A stretch of 64,000 nucleotides of DNA from Daphnia pulex (Eukaryota > Arthropoda > Branchiopoda > Diplostraca > Daphniidae): assembly GCF_021134715.1 (NCBI RefSeq), contig NC_060026.1, forward strand, positions 1,984,001-2,048,000, written 5' to 3'. Both the position numbers and the translations under genes were made by a program. The notes under the pieces are model-generated. The model worked only from the letters and a program-made list of their open reading frames with translations, searched no databases and had not been told where the DNA came from. This document shows, piece by piece, positions 39,960 through 54,800 of the stretch. Position 1 is the stretch's first letter. Every line of letters begins with the position of its first letter.

Positions 39960-41640
39960 TCCCTTCCTGGCGTTTTGAAATGTTGTTTAAATTTGGTTCC
40001 TTGTCCAAAATTTTGAGCTTAGTAGAATTTTTTTTTAGGGTTTCAATGTTGGGTTCGGATCAGCAGGCAACATTTGGCGGACTTATCAATCAATCTGTCG
40101 TTATGTAAAGTGTTAATTCTAGGTTCTAGGTGTGAAACTATAGGGCTTATTATTTTTTTTTGGTTTAGGGATTCGAAGCTCACTGTAAACTAGAGCTGCC
40201 AGACATCTTAATTTACACTTGTTAGAAATGGCTAAGAGTACGAGAAGCTGCTTCAATGCACTTCTGAATGGGTCCGTCTACCGATGGTATTATAGACAGG
40301 ATTAAACCCCTTTTCGAGAACATTCGATTTTGTAGTTGAAACATGCATGTGTGTGACTTGTGTTTTCGAGGGTTTCCCCTTTTTTTTTATAAATTAGCTT
40401 TGCAGTTTAATAGTGTGTCATGATATCAATGTTATGTGTTTTCATGGCGACCAATTTTCTTCTGGTAACTACAGTATACTAAACATTAAATCGTAAGAGA
40501 CTCACGCTACAGCGAATTACTACACAAAGGGAGGTTGCTTGGAGTCGTGTCCGACCTCAGTGCACTTCTCATACCTACTTCATTGCACTGCATGCTGGGT
40601 ACTGTTTAATTAGTTGGAACGCTTTGCGTTATCGAGATAACGGTAACGGTCCACGATGTTTAATCGTACGTCTGAACGACCCAACTAGCCGAGACACCGG
40701 GAATTTATGGGTTACGAATTTACGATGACATTATTTTCATTATTATTGAGAAGGAATTAAGAAGTTAAGAACAACCAATGTGTCCCCCGGAAAACCGAAT
40801 CCTCAGCAACTGATTGAATTTCGTACCATTCCCGCATTCCGCAAATCCAAATTTAGATTTTAGATTTCTCAGATTTCATAACATTCAAAGCAGGTCGATC
40901 CTAGAAGGAAACTCGTGCGCGGTAAGGGATTGTTCCAAACATTTGGTAAAAGTCTTGTAGATTCTTTCTTTTTTGCTTCGTTCAATGTTGTTTTTTTTCT
41001 GTTAAAAAGATAAAGAATGTTATTATGTATTATCCACATAAAGAAAAAAAAATCGCAATCAATATTTTTATAGTATCGATCACTGAAAATGACCACGTGA
41101 TCCTTAATCTATCGATTGTCATCTTTCGTCTGCTTCCTTCGTTTCTGACTTTTGAATAATTAATATCCCACATTGTGTTCACGTGCTTGCAGTGTAGCAC
41201 ATGTTTCAAGCTGCTTCTAAAGGTTCAGAGCACATGTTTCAAGGTAAAAAACAAACAAAAAGCATTTGTTTTTATGAATTTCTATTTACATTACCCTTTT
41301 TTCTGTTATTATTTAAATGTATTTTTCATACTTGGTAACATGCATGTGATTGATAGTTAAGACTTGAGACAGTGATTTATGTGATTTTTGATTTATTTTA
41401 TAACAGTATGAAGTTTTCGCTCTAACACTGCTCATAAATAAGAAAACAAGGAGAGAAGGTGCTTTTCCTAACATTTTGTCATTGATATCCGTAGGGGCAT
41501 ACTATTTCAAACAAAAGATTTGATTAGATTCTTTCACACCTTTCCTGATACTTCGCAACATTGAAGACCCCTAAGATCATCAATTTAATAAAGGAAATGC
41601 TGATGGAATGCAACTCAAAGTCTTTTTAACTTGTGAATTC
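39960..41640. other. Gene-free spacer between tudor and its pseudogene
   Basis: AT-rich DNA with no gene. A short direct repeat agcacatgtttcaag occurs at about 41194 and 41229. The gap separates tudor from its decayed 3' copy. Confidence 0.5.
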
Positions 41641-41643
41641 CAG

Positions 41644-42290
41644 TCGGCCTGAGCCTGCTAACGTGTACGTTTCTCACGTGGCGTCCACCGATGACTTTTG
41701 GATTCAGCGAACCGAAGATGAAGAAGCCATCATGATTGAAACGACTCAACTGGTCGAAATAGGAGTCGAAATGTAAATGCTCAACTCGAGAGAAGATACT
41801 CGTGGTGGTCCAGCTTTATGCAGTCAATCACCCCGATTGAGGTACAAAGTCATTTTCGCTCTCACGTCTTGGTTTCAACGATTAAATGATGTTTCAATAA
41901 TTTGCATATTTTAAGATTTTATTTTTATTTTATTTCGTACATAGCCCATCTGTTGAATATCGACGGAGAACGAGTGTATAGCTTTTGTCGACCACGTACA
42001 CAAAGAGATCGTGCCCATTGAATCCAGCATCCGCCAGCGATTCAGCTGTATACAACTCTCGTTCCATCCTTGGCGTTTCAATGTTAGACTCTGACTGTGG
42101 CTCTTCATCTGGATCACTGGCCTGAGAAGGCCATCGACGTCATGAAGGGAAGGCCATCTGCTCACCGGCCCACGTCTGCAACGCAGTTTTCCACCTAAAC
42201 GAAACAACTAAAAGAACGACGAGGCCCTTCAGGTGGAATCGCTCTTTGTCGGCGACATCAACGTCGTCGTCGATGCCCCCTGCTCATCCA
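41644..42290 (+). pseudogene. Decayed copy of the last two tudor exons
   Basis: After a good acceptor (gtgaattccag, ending 41643) comes a frame of about 43 residues. It contains VYVSHV, a TDDFWIQ motif and EDEEAI, paralogous to the start of Tudor domain 9 (VYLYVSYI, GDFWIQ, EDEHAI), and ends at TAA (41774-41776). DNA similarity continues past that stop (tatgcagtcaatcaccccga against tatgctgcgaaacaccccga) up to a GT donor near 41842. A second segment after tacatag (41945) matches the final tudor exon, for example ctggcctgagaaggccatcg and gtggaatcgctctttgtcgg, but with frameshifts and stops. Exon order and intron position are kept, so this is a tandem genomic duplicate and not a retrocopy. It is broken and unlikely to make protein. 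Confidence 0.85.
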
Positions 42291-42299
42291 ACTTGGCAT

Positions 42300-45200
42300 G
42301 CAAACTTAGCCGTGTGATCCATCCTTTTTGGTTTTTTGAGCTGCAGCCCCCGTCAACTCAACGACCCATCTAGCCATGGCCCCCCTTCATCCATCCAAGT
42401 GACTTCCCAACGTAAGTAATTCTCCTCAAAGTTCAAGGCTTAATTCTCTTTTCAGCCCATCGATCCTTGTTCGTAAATTTCCCTTTTTATTTCAACCATT
42501 AGAATGTCAAGCTCTCCATGTTTAAATGGAAGTTTGGCTTAACTCGAAATAGTACTAAGACAAAAAACAAACGAACCAAGGTTGGAAAAATGTGTGCAAT
42601 AATCTTAGCTCATTTTAACATTTTTTTAATGTCTCGTCTGGCCGTGTTTGGGTATTTACATGTCGTTTCTCTTTTTCTTTTTTGAAATTATTTTTAGGGT
42701 TTCGCGCGTCTGCCTCTCCTTCACAACAACACTGGTAAGTCTTCCGGTCGAATTGCGTTCGTGAATACCGAGTAACCTTCCCCCCCGCTCGCCCTCACGC
42801 CACCACCACCACCACCACTGCCTTTTTGCCTCTTGTTTTCTATTCTTTATTATTATTTCTGACAGCTCTTGCGTGGTGGTGTTCCCCCATAAAATAAGAA
42901 ACAATTCCATCGGGAATGACGCGGAAGGGAAACCGAGAAAGGGAAAACATCTATTTTTACGGAATGAAAGCGAAACTTTGTTTTCTTCTTCCAACCCAAA
43001 AAAGTAGAAAGAGAAAATATTCCCTTGATTGTGTGTTATAGCCATTGTAAACTAACGATGGGAAGGGTGTTGTTCTGCCTGCTTTCCTTCCCCTTTTAAA
43101 AGCTCAACTGGCCGGAGCACGTTCACGTCAATTCGTGTCCGCTGGACGCATCATATTTCCTATACACCTTGACGTACGTACAACAAAACACACAAGACGA
43201 GAGGGGGGGCCTTCCCTATTTTACTCCTTTCTCTCTCTCGTTTCTCTTTCCCCCCCCCCCCCCCCAACTTGTTTCGTTTGCTTTTAGTCAGGGTTGTTAA
43301 CATTGATGGCAACTTTGGGAAAAGCAACTCGGCGTGCAATTTACTTGCTCTGCCTATTGTCGCGGTGGAAATGACTTGTAAAAACTCTTCGGTTAGACCG
43401 CCGCCATCCACCCACCCATCCACACAATCGTAGACATGAGACTACTAGTACGTGTGTGTGTGTGTGCGCTCGACCAGGGCGAGTTCATTCGCTCCGGCTA
43501 ATTGTTTTGAAAAAGGAGAGAGTAAAAGCAGATTATACACATCTACAGCGAATTTTCGAGGGGGGGTAATATGACACCACCGTCACTTCCACACCGCGGA
43601 TTTTTCTCCGGGAAAAAAGAGAGTGTGTGTATGTGTTGTTTCTCTTTAATTTCCAGTAGTTAACGATTTTTGGGTTTTTTGGTTTCAAGCAGGAAAAAAA
43701 AAAAACGAAAAATGGTGAATGAAAGTGTCTTAATTGTTTCTAACCATTGTTGTGTTTTGGGGTTTTTTACAGCTTTGCTTTTTTTGAAAGGGAGAAATGT
43801 TTTTTAATGATGAGCTTCGGTCATTCGGCGGTCAAGTTTCGCCCACATACTTTTCTCGTGTTTCGTCGTTTTGGCGAGTTACGCCTTTCTCTCTCTCAGC
43901 GTTGGACGCGGACTTGATAGCCTGGCGGCCTGATCGATTTGTGTGTGCAAGCCCCTGTCGAAATAAGACGTCCAGTAGAGCAAAAGGGTTTCGCCGTATA
44001 TGTTAATGGGAGGCAATGTCGGTAGTTATAGTGGTTGTAGTAGTTAAAGAAAAAGAAGACTTTAATGTGGATGACTCTCGATGTGTAGTTGCACGTTGGG
44101 TTGAGCCAATTAGCCAACTCTAGACCGGTTTTCTCTATGTGTGACACACGCGCGTGCACACACACGTACACACACACACTGTGTGTTTAGCTGTACGATA
44201 TCTAGGGCTTTAACGAATGGCAATCGCCAAAGAACTCGATCTTTTCAGTCACGACTTTGCCTTTTTGTCATTTTTCTTCTGGGGGGGGACCTAGTAACTG
44301 GTCCACTGTGTTATCACCAAGCCCCCGAGGTCTCCATGAAAGAATGTGTGTTCCAAAACAAACAGAAATGTGTGTGTGTGTGTTGCCCCTCTGCACTTTT
44401 GGAAATTTAGTTTTTGGGACATCAACAACTGGTGACGTCTTTTTCTTGGAAATTTGACTTGATTGAGACGTGGAAGAAATATTTGAACCGAAATTTCTCT
44501 CAGGCATCTGGGCCGATTCGCTCCCGCACGAGAGAATGTCCAATTGCCGCCGTTGGGAGGGGGTTGGATGTGACAGGTGAAAACGACCTTGTTGGTTTTA
44601 GGGTTCCATGATCGATTTGATCATCGGTCATTCCTCCGGGTTAACATTATAAATTATTTGGTAACGTGATCTTCTATTATCCTCTGCGGGCGCATTGCCA
44701 AACGCATTGATTTGGGTAATTGACTTTGAAGACTAACCCATTTCGCTTTTTATTATTATTGATGAAATTCAAAAACAATTTCTGACGATGATGAAACGTC
44801 GAAATGTGCCCCCCGCAGTTCCGGCCAACCGAAAAAACTCTCAACATTCCATTTCATTCTCTCAATCAATTTCCTTTTTCTTTTCGATTGTTATATTATT
44901 CAAAAAAGAAACACACATGTTCCAATCCCGTGTGTATTAGGTAACATATGGAGGCGCCCAGATTACACACACGAAACACGCATAGAGAAATAGGAGAGAG
45001 GGAAGCACGACGAAGGGGATTCGGACTTTATTTTTTTGAAACTCCTCCTTCGTTCCCTTTCAAAATTCTCGTCTTTTTTTACCTTATTACACCTCCTCCT
45101 TATTTGTCCACCTCCTCCTCCTCCTGGCTGTGCATATCCAGCAGCAGCTGTGTGTGTGTTCCTTGTGTGTGTTTTTCGGTGGAAGCGCTTGTAAAACGAG

Positions 45201-45713
45201 GAAGAAAAGAAAGAAGAAGTAGTAACTAAGTAAAAATGAGGGGGGAGCTAAAAAAGCCAAAAAATGTGGAAGAAGAAGAAGGAGAAGCAAATACACATAC
45301 AGAGGCGAGTGTGTGTGTGTCCCAAAGTGAAACGGCTGCACAACTAATACGGCGCTGGCAGTTGAATCTCTGCTGGACGACAGGTCGGACACACCTGAAA
45401 ATCGATCGCCTTCATTAAAAAAGTGCAAGAAGACAAATACTATAGAAACCCGGTGTGGGGGCCGTTAGCCGAATAACCAATTGTTAATTAGCTATAGGGC
45501 TTGTCGTTAAAACTTATTCACCGGTGTGTGTGTGTGTTTTCTTTTGGTTTTCCTTGAGAGTTTTTTGTTGTTTTTCCCATTTAAGTTTCTGTTTTTCTTC
45601 TAGTTTTTCCGCCACTGACCGGTCAGCAATTGTTTTGTGAGTGTCGAATTCGACTGACACGATTCGGAATTAATTCTGCCGCCTTGAGGGGTGCGTTGGA
45701 ATCATATCCCGGA
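42300..45713. other. Noncoding region with possible leader exons of rhophilin
   Basis: A consensus donor gtaagt at 42412 follows the tudor pseudogene, and a small segment 42698-42734 is framed by a T-rich acceptor (tttttag) and gtaagt. These could be untranslated exons of a transcript leading into rhophilin exon 1a or of a pseudogene RNA. Otherwise there are microsatellites (CAC at about 42801, GT runs near 43455, 44165 and 44370) and C/G runs. DNA just before 45714 is the probable exon 1a leader, with an acceptor-like tttttcttctag ending at 45603. Confidence 0.4.
43250..43265. repeat. Poly-C run
   Basis: Sixteen consecutive C residues; a slippage-prone tract. Confidence 0.9.
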
Positions 45714-45830
45714 ATGGCTAGCGCCACGACGTCGACGTCGGCCACGGACCCGACGTCGTGCAAATACACAAAGTACAAGACCACCGGCCGGTCCGGCACC
45801 GGCGCCACAGGATATTTCGATCGTCCCAGG
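45714..45830 (+). CDS. Rhpn: Rhophilin alternative first exon 1a
   Basis: ATG in context ggaATGGct, 39 codons, serine/threonine-rich then KYTKYK and GYFDRPR, then donor gtaagt. Ends in phase 0. Confidence 0.8.
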
Positions 45831-48800
45831 GTAAGTTGAAATCTGATTTTATTATTTCGTTTTGGGGTTTTGTTTTCTCATCGGAATTTTATCGGGGAGG
45901 GTAGAAAAAAAAAATTATTTCAAAGTCGTAAAAAAAAGGTGGCGGATAGCGAAACATTGGAAAAATGGATACGTGCGTGACGCGTTGACACAGGTGTGTG
46001 TGTGTGTGTGTGTGTGTGTGCGGGGATGATGTGCGCAGCACCTGCCAGACCACGGCCACCGTTGCGTGTGACTCGGAAAGGCACCCAGAACACCTTCCAA
46101 TTAAGAAATTGAATGTTTGGCCTGGTATAATAAAAATTGAGGTCGACATTTTCGCGTGAAATAATTACATTTTTCATTGGTGAAAACTAAAAAAAAAAAA
46201 TCTTCAAGGAAAAATCCGATATAAGCAAAAGTCGACTCGAATTTGGAATGGATGGGTCGTCAAATTGTTTTCAAACGAAAACGACAGCCACGCGAAAATG
46301 ATGAACGACAAAATGTGGGCCAAGGATTTGGCTTATGACGAGTCTCATTTAATTTTGTTTTTTTTTCACGAAAGAAGTTGAAAACGATTTTGGAGAAGAA
46401 TCGGTAATCATTTTTTGCCACCGCCTATCCTATATTGGCTTCGACAAAAGAAGAAGAGAAATGAAACATTATTTTATATTTTAACAAGGACCCCGACGTG
46501 TACGGTCACGTTCTTCGACGTTCATTTTTTTTTTAAACCTTCCACCTGAGAGTTTCTTCTTCAGGTGGAATAATTTAACAAAAAGAAACAAAAACATTTG
46601 AAAAATTCGCCGTCACGTTCTTTTTCTTTTCCTGTTTTTTCTTTTCTTTCCACTTTTACGTCATTCCATTGTTTCACCGTGTTATGGATCATTTTCACGT
46701 ACGTAGTCAAGCAACGACTAGTGCTACTACTATACACAGCCCACACTGTGTGTGTGTGTGTGTAATCATATTCTTTTGCCTTTTTATACTTTGAAAGAAA
46801 CGATGGTTAGTCGGCTGGAAAATTTTTTTGTTCTTCTTGCAAGTGCCGTATAGACGCCGCATCACGTTTCGACCTTGTTTTTCTTTTCTTATCCCCAAAC
46901 AAATCTAACAGGATCTTCTTCTTTTTATCCTTGTGTGTGTGTCACACTCGGAGAGCAAATTTTCTCGTATATAATATATAAATGAACGGTTGTCCAGGCT
47001 GGCGGCCGTTGTTTAATGTTAAATTCTTATTTTTTTATTCAAGTGAAACAGACCGTGATGAGTTGCTGGATGCGACAAAATGTCTTTCGTGCGTCTATTT
47101 CTCATTTTGTCAAAGTCGCGGGGAACAGAAAAAAAAACCCAAACAGATTTTTGGTGTGTGTGTGTGTGTGTGACTCATCTCGTTTGAATTTCCCACCAAC
47201 TGGGCGGGGGGGGGGACTGGTGGGAGGTGGTATATTTCGCATCTGGGCTTTTTCCTTCTCTTGCGTCATAACAGAAGGTAGAGAAAAAGGATCTAATTAA
47301 GTTAGATTGCTGCGTGGAAACAAAAATAAAAATGGTGGAACAAAAATCCTGGCGGATGACCCAAAGCCCTGCCGATGTTTCCACGTCCCGCCCCATTTGT
47401 TTCGTGACGTAATTTTTTTTATATCAACCAGAAGGGGGGAAGGAAGTCTTAAGAAGAAGAACGACAAAGTTAATCGCTAAAAGAATGGGGCTCTATAGCG
47501 TGATCGGACGTTTAGAGACCTTGACATTTTGACAAGCAAGACGAAGCCTCGGGACTTTGTGCTGCGTTGCGCCAGTGACATTCGTTTCTTTTTGTATTTT
47601 TTTCCACATCCGCAACGCATTCCGACATTTCCCCGCCCGACCCGCGTCCATTGTGCTGCAAATCGGGAGAGAGTTTGGTTCCGTCACGACACACGAAAAT
47701 CTAAACTGTCGTCTTTCATTGAACCGAAGGATTTCGAATAAAATTCCTGAGCCTAAAAGGGTAGACTTGTACACATAATAAATCTTTTTCAATGAAAACA
47801 TTGAAATTCCCTCCAGACGAGTGAGGGGGAGAGGCCAGTCTGCCCTGTGGATTTATATCGACCGAATTTCGTCGCGCATAATTCCTGGGATCAACTTCTT
47901 TTCCCCCTGGATTTTTTACCTGGAAGCTTAAACTCCCATTTGGGACGACGTGGCGGGAAGCTTAAAAGTCGAGTCGGGGTTTTTTCTTCTTTTTCCTGGT
48001 GACGGGTTATGTCACCGTGTTGTTTCGACTCTAGAAAACAATAGAGATGTGAGCCTCGAAGGACGTGAGGAGGGTCGAAATTGTTGTGGGTTAACCCCTC
48101 CATCCACCTCTTTTTCACCTGTACACGCCAATCGTGTTGCAATACAATTCCCCCCTGGGCTGGCAACAACTTCCATTTAAACCGCAAAGCAACAACACAC
48201 CCCATGGAACAGAACAGAAAAGAAAAAACGGTCTCTTGTGTCTTTTATTTAAAAGATTTTCTGGAAAAGGTTTCGACCTTGCGACCTCTATTGCAGTTGT
48301 TTCTTCTTTTTGACTGGCGGGGAGAGAAATAGAAACGACACCGAGAGACTCTTGTTGTTGTTGTTGTTGCCTTTCATCACTCCCGCCTCCCTCCCTTTGG
48401 TCGTGAATCGTTTTTCCGTTTTTACCTGCGCGTCTTTTCAGCAGTGCCGACTGGTAACCGAGACGCTTCGGTTCGAAACCCTCATCTCCTTTTTTTTTAA
48501 AATTGATTTAAACCCCTCAAAAAATTGAACAATGCCATTCGTTTAACTGATTTTTTAAAAATACTCTGTTGCCATGGATAAACCGGAATTAGCCGCCGTC
48601 CTTCGCCGTACAAGTTTCGCCGTAAGTCAAATTTTTGTGTTTCTTTCTTTTGCCTTTTAAAACGAACAAAAATGGTCAACAAGATTGTAACAGCAACGCT
48701 GGGAAATGTTTAGTAAGACACAGAAAAGAGGGTGAAAGTAAAAATAATTCCGGAACAAAAAAGCCTCCGCCATAGGCGGAGAGAGTCGCGTCCTTTTTGT

Positions 48801-51800
48801 TTTGTATTTTTTTCGGCGATAAGATTAAAACTTGTGTCGAGCGACCCCCAGTCGTTTTGATTTTTTGTTTTATTTGAAAAACCAAATTTCGTGATGGCCG
48901 AGACGAGGGACACAATCTTTTAGGAGCTGCCGGGAAATGTAGGCCAGACGATGGTGATGAGCTGCAACGACAATCAAATGGTCGCTCCCGTTTTGTTTCG
49001 CTTTTTTTTTTGGCTGGCGCAGATAAACGGTGGGGTTAGGTGATGGCGGTTTTTAAATAGGAATACGGCAGGATCGCGTGAGTGTCGCGTGATGAATGGC
49101 GGTAGAGAAGGACGAGCTAATTTCAGTATTTTTGTCGCTGAATAAAAATAGAATTTTTTTTACGACATCTCGGCGCATCTCATTTTAAAAAGTTTAAAAA
49201 ATAAAACCTGCTTCTTTGCTAATGTATAAAATTGTAAACTCTCTCTCACTTCTCGTATAGTGTCGATTCGGGATAGCGCGTCGGGTTTATTTTTTGATGT
49301 GGGTCACCCAAGCGCCATCTTGTAATCCGGAATAATCGCTGAACTCTTTTTATTTTCTTTCTTTTTCCCGACACGTCTAAAAGAACGTGGAAGTCGCGCT
49401 GAGAGTTGATGATGATGCGCCCAAATAGAGTGGCTAGATTTCCAATACATTTGCATACTATGTTTGATGGCGTTTGGCGAGCAGTGCGCGCACGGCGAGC
49501 GGCCGCCAACGAGTTGGTTTTTCGGTGTGTGGGGAATTATTTAAGGTCTGCCCATATTGCGGAGGAAACACGCTCTAAATATCCAAAAGGAAAAAAAGAA
49601 AAAGAAAATATAAAATCTCGATATTCCAGTTCTTATATTTTTGGCCATAGAATTTTTCTCTGGAGAAAATGATCTTTTCTCTCCCCATTTTTGAACAAGG
49701 CGGAACAGATGAATGAACTTGTGTGTGTGTGTGTCTTTTTTTCGCGCTATTTATTTATCGCTGCGCAACTTTCGTCGGCTGCTATTTCGGGAATGTTCTG
49801 CCCAAATCTTGTTTTTTTAAACGCCAAATGGTTTCACTCCAATTGTTGGCCTTTTTATTTTTATATCTAATTCGATTGTGCCCATTACTGGGGAATGGAC
49901 GTTATGTATTCCGGATGGATGGGGAGAGAAACCATCAAGGAAAATGTTGGACAGGCTTCTTATTATGTGATTTGACCTTTTTGTGCTGTTTATTTTGTAA
50001 TTGATTTGGCGATTAAAAGACATTTTGGGCGAGTCAACTTGGGCTTCTTCAACTTTGGGCTGACCTTTCTTTGACACGGGAAACGGCGCAGCACTCGGCT
50101 TCTTTCACGCGTCGTCCGGGTCGCGGGAGGGGGGAACAAGTTAACCCCCCCCCCCAACTCGACATACACGTCGTTCATTTCAGAGTCCTAGAAAACAAAA
50201 CAAAACCGCAAAAGAAATTAAAAAAAAAAATATAAATTCATCCATCTTGTTTTTTGGGGTTTTGTTTTGTTTCCCGAATTCAAACGAATAAAGAATTTCC
50301 TTTTTTATTTTTGAATTTCTATTTTTGTTATTTTGACGTTTCGTTTTCATCTGACATTTCATTTCATTTAAATAAAATTTTTTCGTCTTCTTTCACCGTC
50401 TGACAAGAAAAAAAAGGGTCGGAATGTATTTAGCTCGCAGCAGCGGCCCGAACGAAGTATCGTGACCCACATTTGGTATTTTCCGAGGTTTCGATCCACG
50501 CGTGTGTTGCTGTTTTTGTTTTTAAGACGAGACGAGTTCGGAGAGTGTGCCACGCTAAAAAAGCCTAGAGGGGGGTTAAAGGAATCATCATCTTTTTATT
50601 TAAAGTTCATTTTTTGAAAAAAGCCAAAAACTTTCCCGCCACTACTACCAGTCGGTCGTAGAGGCCAATAATATTTCGCTAGCGATTTCTATAGCCCATC
50701 ATCATCTTCATCATTATATTGTCCTTGTTTTCTCTCTCATCTTTTTATTTTTCTTCGTCTTTCCAACACGCGAAGATGACGACCATGGGGGACCCTTTTA
50801 CTTCTACTGGACCGTCCAAAGTAAATTTTATTTTTCACCAGGTGGGAAAAAACGAAGAAGAATCTCGAGTGTGCGACTGAAAAGAATAAGAGACTCTCTC
50901 TCTTTCTCAACTTTCACCCGAGGAGAAGCTCGATGGAGAATCGGGAGTGGTTGTGTCGACGTTTATGTATACGTGACCCTCTAGGCGTTGGGAGAAGACA
51001 AAAATGTTATGGTGTATAGTACCTTCCTGCTTTCTCCAGACGTCCATCTTTGGGCTCTAGCTAGAAAAAGGACGACGACGCTATAGAGCCCCGTGAACGA
51101 AAGGCACGCACGCACACACACACAGGTTCTTCTTCTTTTCCCAATACCATAAAAAATACAGGATAGATAGATTGGTAGATATTTTATTTTCTTTTGCATA
51201 CCTAACTGGAGGGGGGGGGGGGCACCCGTCCAGGATGAAAGCGAATTCCCACTTACTGGCTCTCTTCTGTCCGGTTTTCACTGGACAAAATTCAGGCCCA
51301 GTCAAGGACCTGGGTCGTCGTCGTCCATCATTGGATGAATCGTATTATGTATTCATAGTTTTAAGTTCACAACTGTTTTAAAGAGAGAAACAAAAAAAGC
51401 TAGAAGGAACAGCCAGCAGCAACAGCTTCCATATCTTTTGAATGATGAGAAACATTCACGCTGCAGCAGCCCTGGACAGAAAGAGATGCTGCCAACTGGG
51501 CATATTTTTTTGCACACGCAGTGAAAGCTCATAGGTATTTATTATTTTTTTACAAACTTCGTAGTAACTCTACAAACGACACACACACCCAGAAGTTCTT
51601 TCTCTTTTCACGGCAACTCTTACGACGACGACTCTGGAAGGATCAACGCACTTTAACAGCTGTAAAGAAATGTCGACACATTCCTTTTACCTCTGCCAAG
51701 AAAAAGAGAAAAGAGTTGCGCCATTTTTTCACGCGGAAATATTTGAGCTTAAAAGGTCTTTTTAACTTTTTATTCAATTATTTAATCGGGGGAAGACTTT

Positions 51801-54800
51801 GTGTGCGAGCTGCCTTGTTGATTGGGCGTCGGCCGCCATTGTTCAATGTAATTTCGGGCGTTGCTGGATGAAGAAGAAGAAGAAGGTGTACGAGTCAATT
51901 TTGCGATGAAGATGACAGGAATTACCAAAAAAAAAAGATTTCAACAGCAACCTGGTGGTGGTGGTGGTGTTTGAGCCCAAAGAAATATCTCATCTTCTTT
52001 CGGCCAGACAAAAAAAGGAGATGTCAAGTCACCGTGTTTGATCCTCCCATCTTTTTTTTCTTATTTTTCTTGTCAACAAATCTGCTGTTTGTCGGATGGC
52101 AACGAGGAGATTATAAAATCCCGTAATAACGGGATCGTCCCAGCCCAATACAATACTTGATTATACTCTACTCACACTCAGCCAGCCATCTCGGCCCCAT
52201 TGAAATGTCATCTGGCGCTTGTCGCCGGGCCTCTCCTGCTGGCTCCAGATGAGATGACATTTTCAAACTTGTTTATTTCTTTTTGTCTTTTTTTATGAGA
52301 TTTATAACAAGCCGGAAGAAGATGTTTTATCATCCGGTCTACCGTAAAATTAATATAATTGAATTTTGAACATTGAAAAGAAAAAAAACACTTTCCACTA
52401 ATTTGTTGTTTCCACAACTATTTTTACCAACGGTTCAATTCACAAATGAAAGTTTTGCGGCTCTTCCGCTCATGCAACTCTACACACATTCGCGCGTGTG
52501 TGTTTGTGTGTGTCCTGCGGTTTCCCTTTGGACTTGACGCCACTTTTCTTTATTCCAGAAAACTCTGCGAACCGGATCGAAAATAGAAAAAAAAGGACGA
52601 AATAGATTACATTTGTTATTATTAAAAGGTGAAAGAGACGGCACAAACTCCGTCACGGTCCCCCCTCCTTGGGCGAACGTTCGATCCGTTTGACTGGCAA
52701 TTTAAAGTCTATAACGGGAGTCGTCCAGCACGCCATCCATTTGAACGTAACTCGTCTCTTGTTCTTTTTATTCTATTTTCCAATTCACTTCTCCTTTTTT
52801 TTTTGTATTTTTTGATCCAAAAGGAAATGGAAAGGAAACATTTCCCGTTTTTTCTTTTTGATCGAAATGGATGCCATATTTCACAATCAACTCCGAGTTG
52901 TTATTTTCTCTCCCAACCTTTATTTGAGGGTTGATGTGGAAATTTTATTTTGGTCTTTTTCAAGAACATCCCGGGCACGTGTTTGAAATTGTTTTTCTCT
53001 GGAAAATCCAATTGGGCGATGAGAAATGAAAGTCACGTAAAATTAAATAACGCTTAATTCGACTGAGCTGGGGCTGCTGATTGGGAGCGAGGTGATTTGG
53101 GGGAAAAGAGTCGATTAATATTCTGCCAGCTTTTAGCTGCTGGATTCGGAATCTTGATGAATACGATGACGATCTGATGATCGCGTGATGCAATCGTATC
53201 GTGAGCAAACCAATTCTCGACCAAAGTGACCCAACACAATTTATTTTTTATTGTATAAAACACGCCTTGAATTCCATCAAGAGAAGAGAAGAGAAAAAAT
53301 TATTATTGGGCAATAGAATCAAGTTTCATTCGGTTTGCAGGTATGCTAATGAAGTTTATGAGCCGCTAGATATATATTTCGTTAAGAAAGAAAGTGAAGT
53401 GGAATGAGAGAGAGAGAAGGTATTTTTCGTTCAGTTCTATGGTGTGCCGTGTTTACAATCAAATATGTTGATGATGACGGCCTCGGGTCAAATTTTGAAA
53501 CGAAGAAAACGACAGGACTTTTGAAGAAAAATATTTTTTTTTTTGTAAATATGAGCGGTGGTTTTATTTAAAAATTTTTTTTTTAAACCCACAGCGGCAG
53601 CAGGCGGTTGCCGGTGGTTGCCCACCGGCTTGTGCCCGGCCGCTCTTGGCTACACAGTACACACCTTGCGTGTTTGCGCAGGTGGGGGCGGAGCCTCGTC
53701 GCCTTATTCGAAATGGTTTGGGCAACAAGTTTTTAAAATCTCTCGAACGTTCTTCTAATTTTTTTCAACGATAAAATATCTTCCGTCCGTTTCACAAGTT
53801 TCTGATTACTTTGATTAGCGATTCCGATTCATTCCCGGAATACGTTAGAAGGACGATATTTTCATTGCGGCCCATCATTAGCGTGAGCCGGCTGGAAATT
53901 CCAGGAATTTTCATAACTAAAAGATTTATTGGGTAACCTCATCAAGAAATAGTTGACCTTGTTCTTGTTTTGATGAATGCGATCATCATCGAGCATCATT
54001 AAATAAATATTCATCTCCTATAAAAAATACAAATCAATTGAAGGACGTTTGCCGAAATTTTTGAAAAAAAAGTTGCCGAACCCGATTTCATTCCTTCCTC
54101 TTCTTTTTGGTTATACACGCACACATGCAGAAGGGGAGGAGGTAAGGGGGGGGGGATTATTACATATCCAGGTAGTAAGAAAAAAAAGCCTGAGGCTATT
54201 CTCCTGGTTGGTTTTTTGTTGTTCAATTCTCTCTCTCCTACCTACCTGTGTCCCCTCCCCTTCTTTCTCTGTTTGTCTCGCGGGAAAAGAGAAGAGAGAG
54301 AACGAACGACGTAACAACGGAACGACGAGCGCGCCACACAGCCCCAGCCAGTATAACAGAGAGAGTTTGGTTGATTCGGTTTTTTTTTGGTGGGGAGTAT
54401 AGTAGTGTATCTCTATCGCTCCCATCGGCGACTATCACGCCAGTTCAACATCGACCGCTGTCCGGCACAGCAGCAGCAGCTCCGACAGAAAAATTAAGAA
54501 TTTTTCGTTTCAACATTTTTTTTTTTTGGGCCAATTGATTTTGGATTAAAATCCAAATCAATTCATTTTGAATTTGACCAGCCATCTCGACAATTGGAAC
54601 ATCTTTTGTGTGGCTGTTTGACTGACGTGTTCTTCTTTTTCGCCCAAGTTTTGTGAACTTGACGTACTCGTTTTTATTTCTCTGTGTTTGCGTGTGTGTG
54701 TTCCAGTGCAGAGTGTGTGTGTGTGTTTTTTTTTTCGGTTAAATTCCGTGTGTCGTTGGTGGGGTGTTCGTGACTGGGGTGAACTCTCACGTCCTCGTTT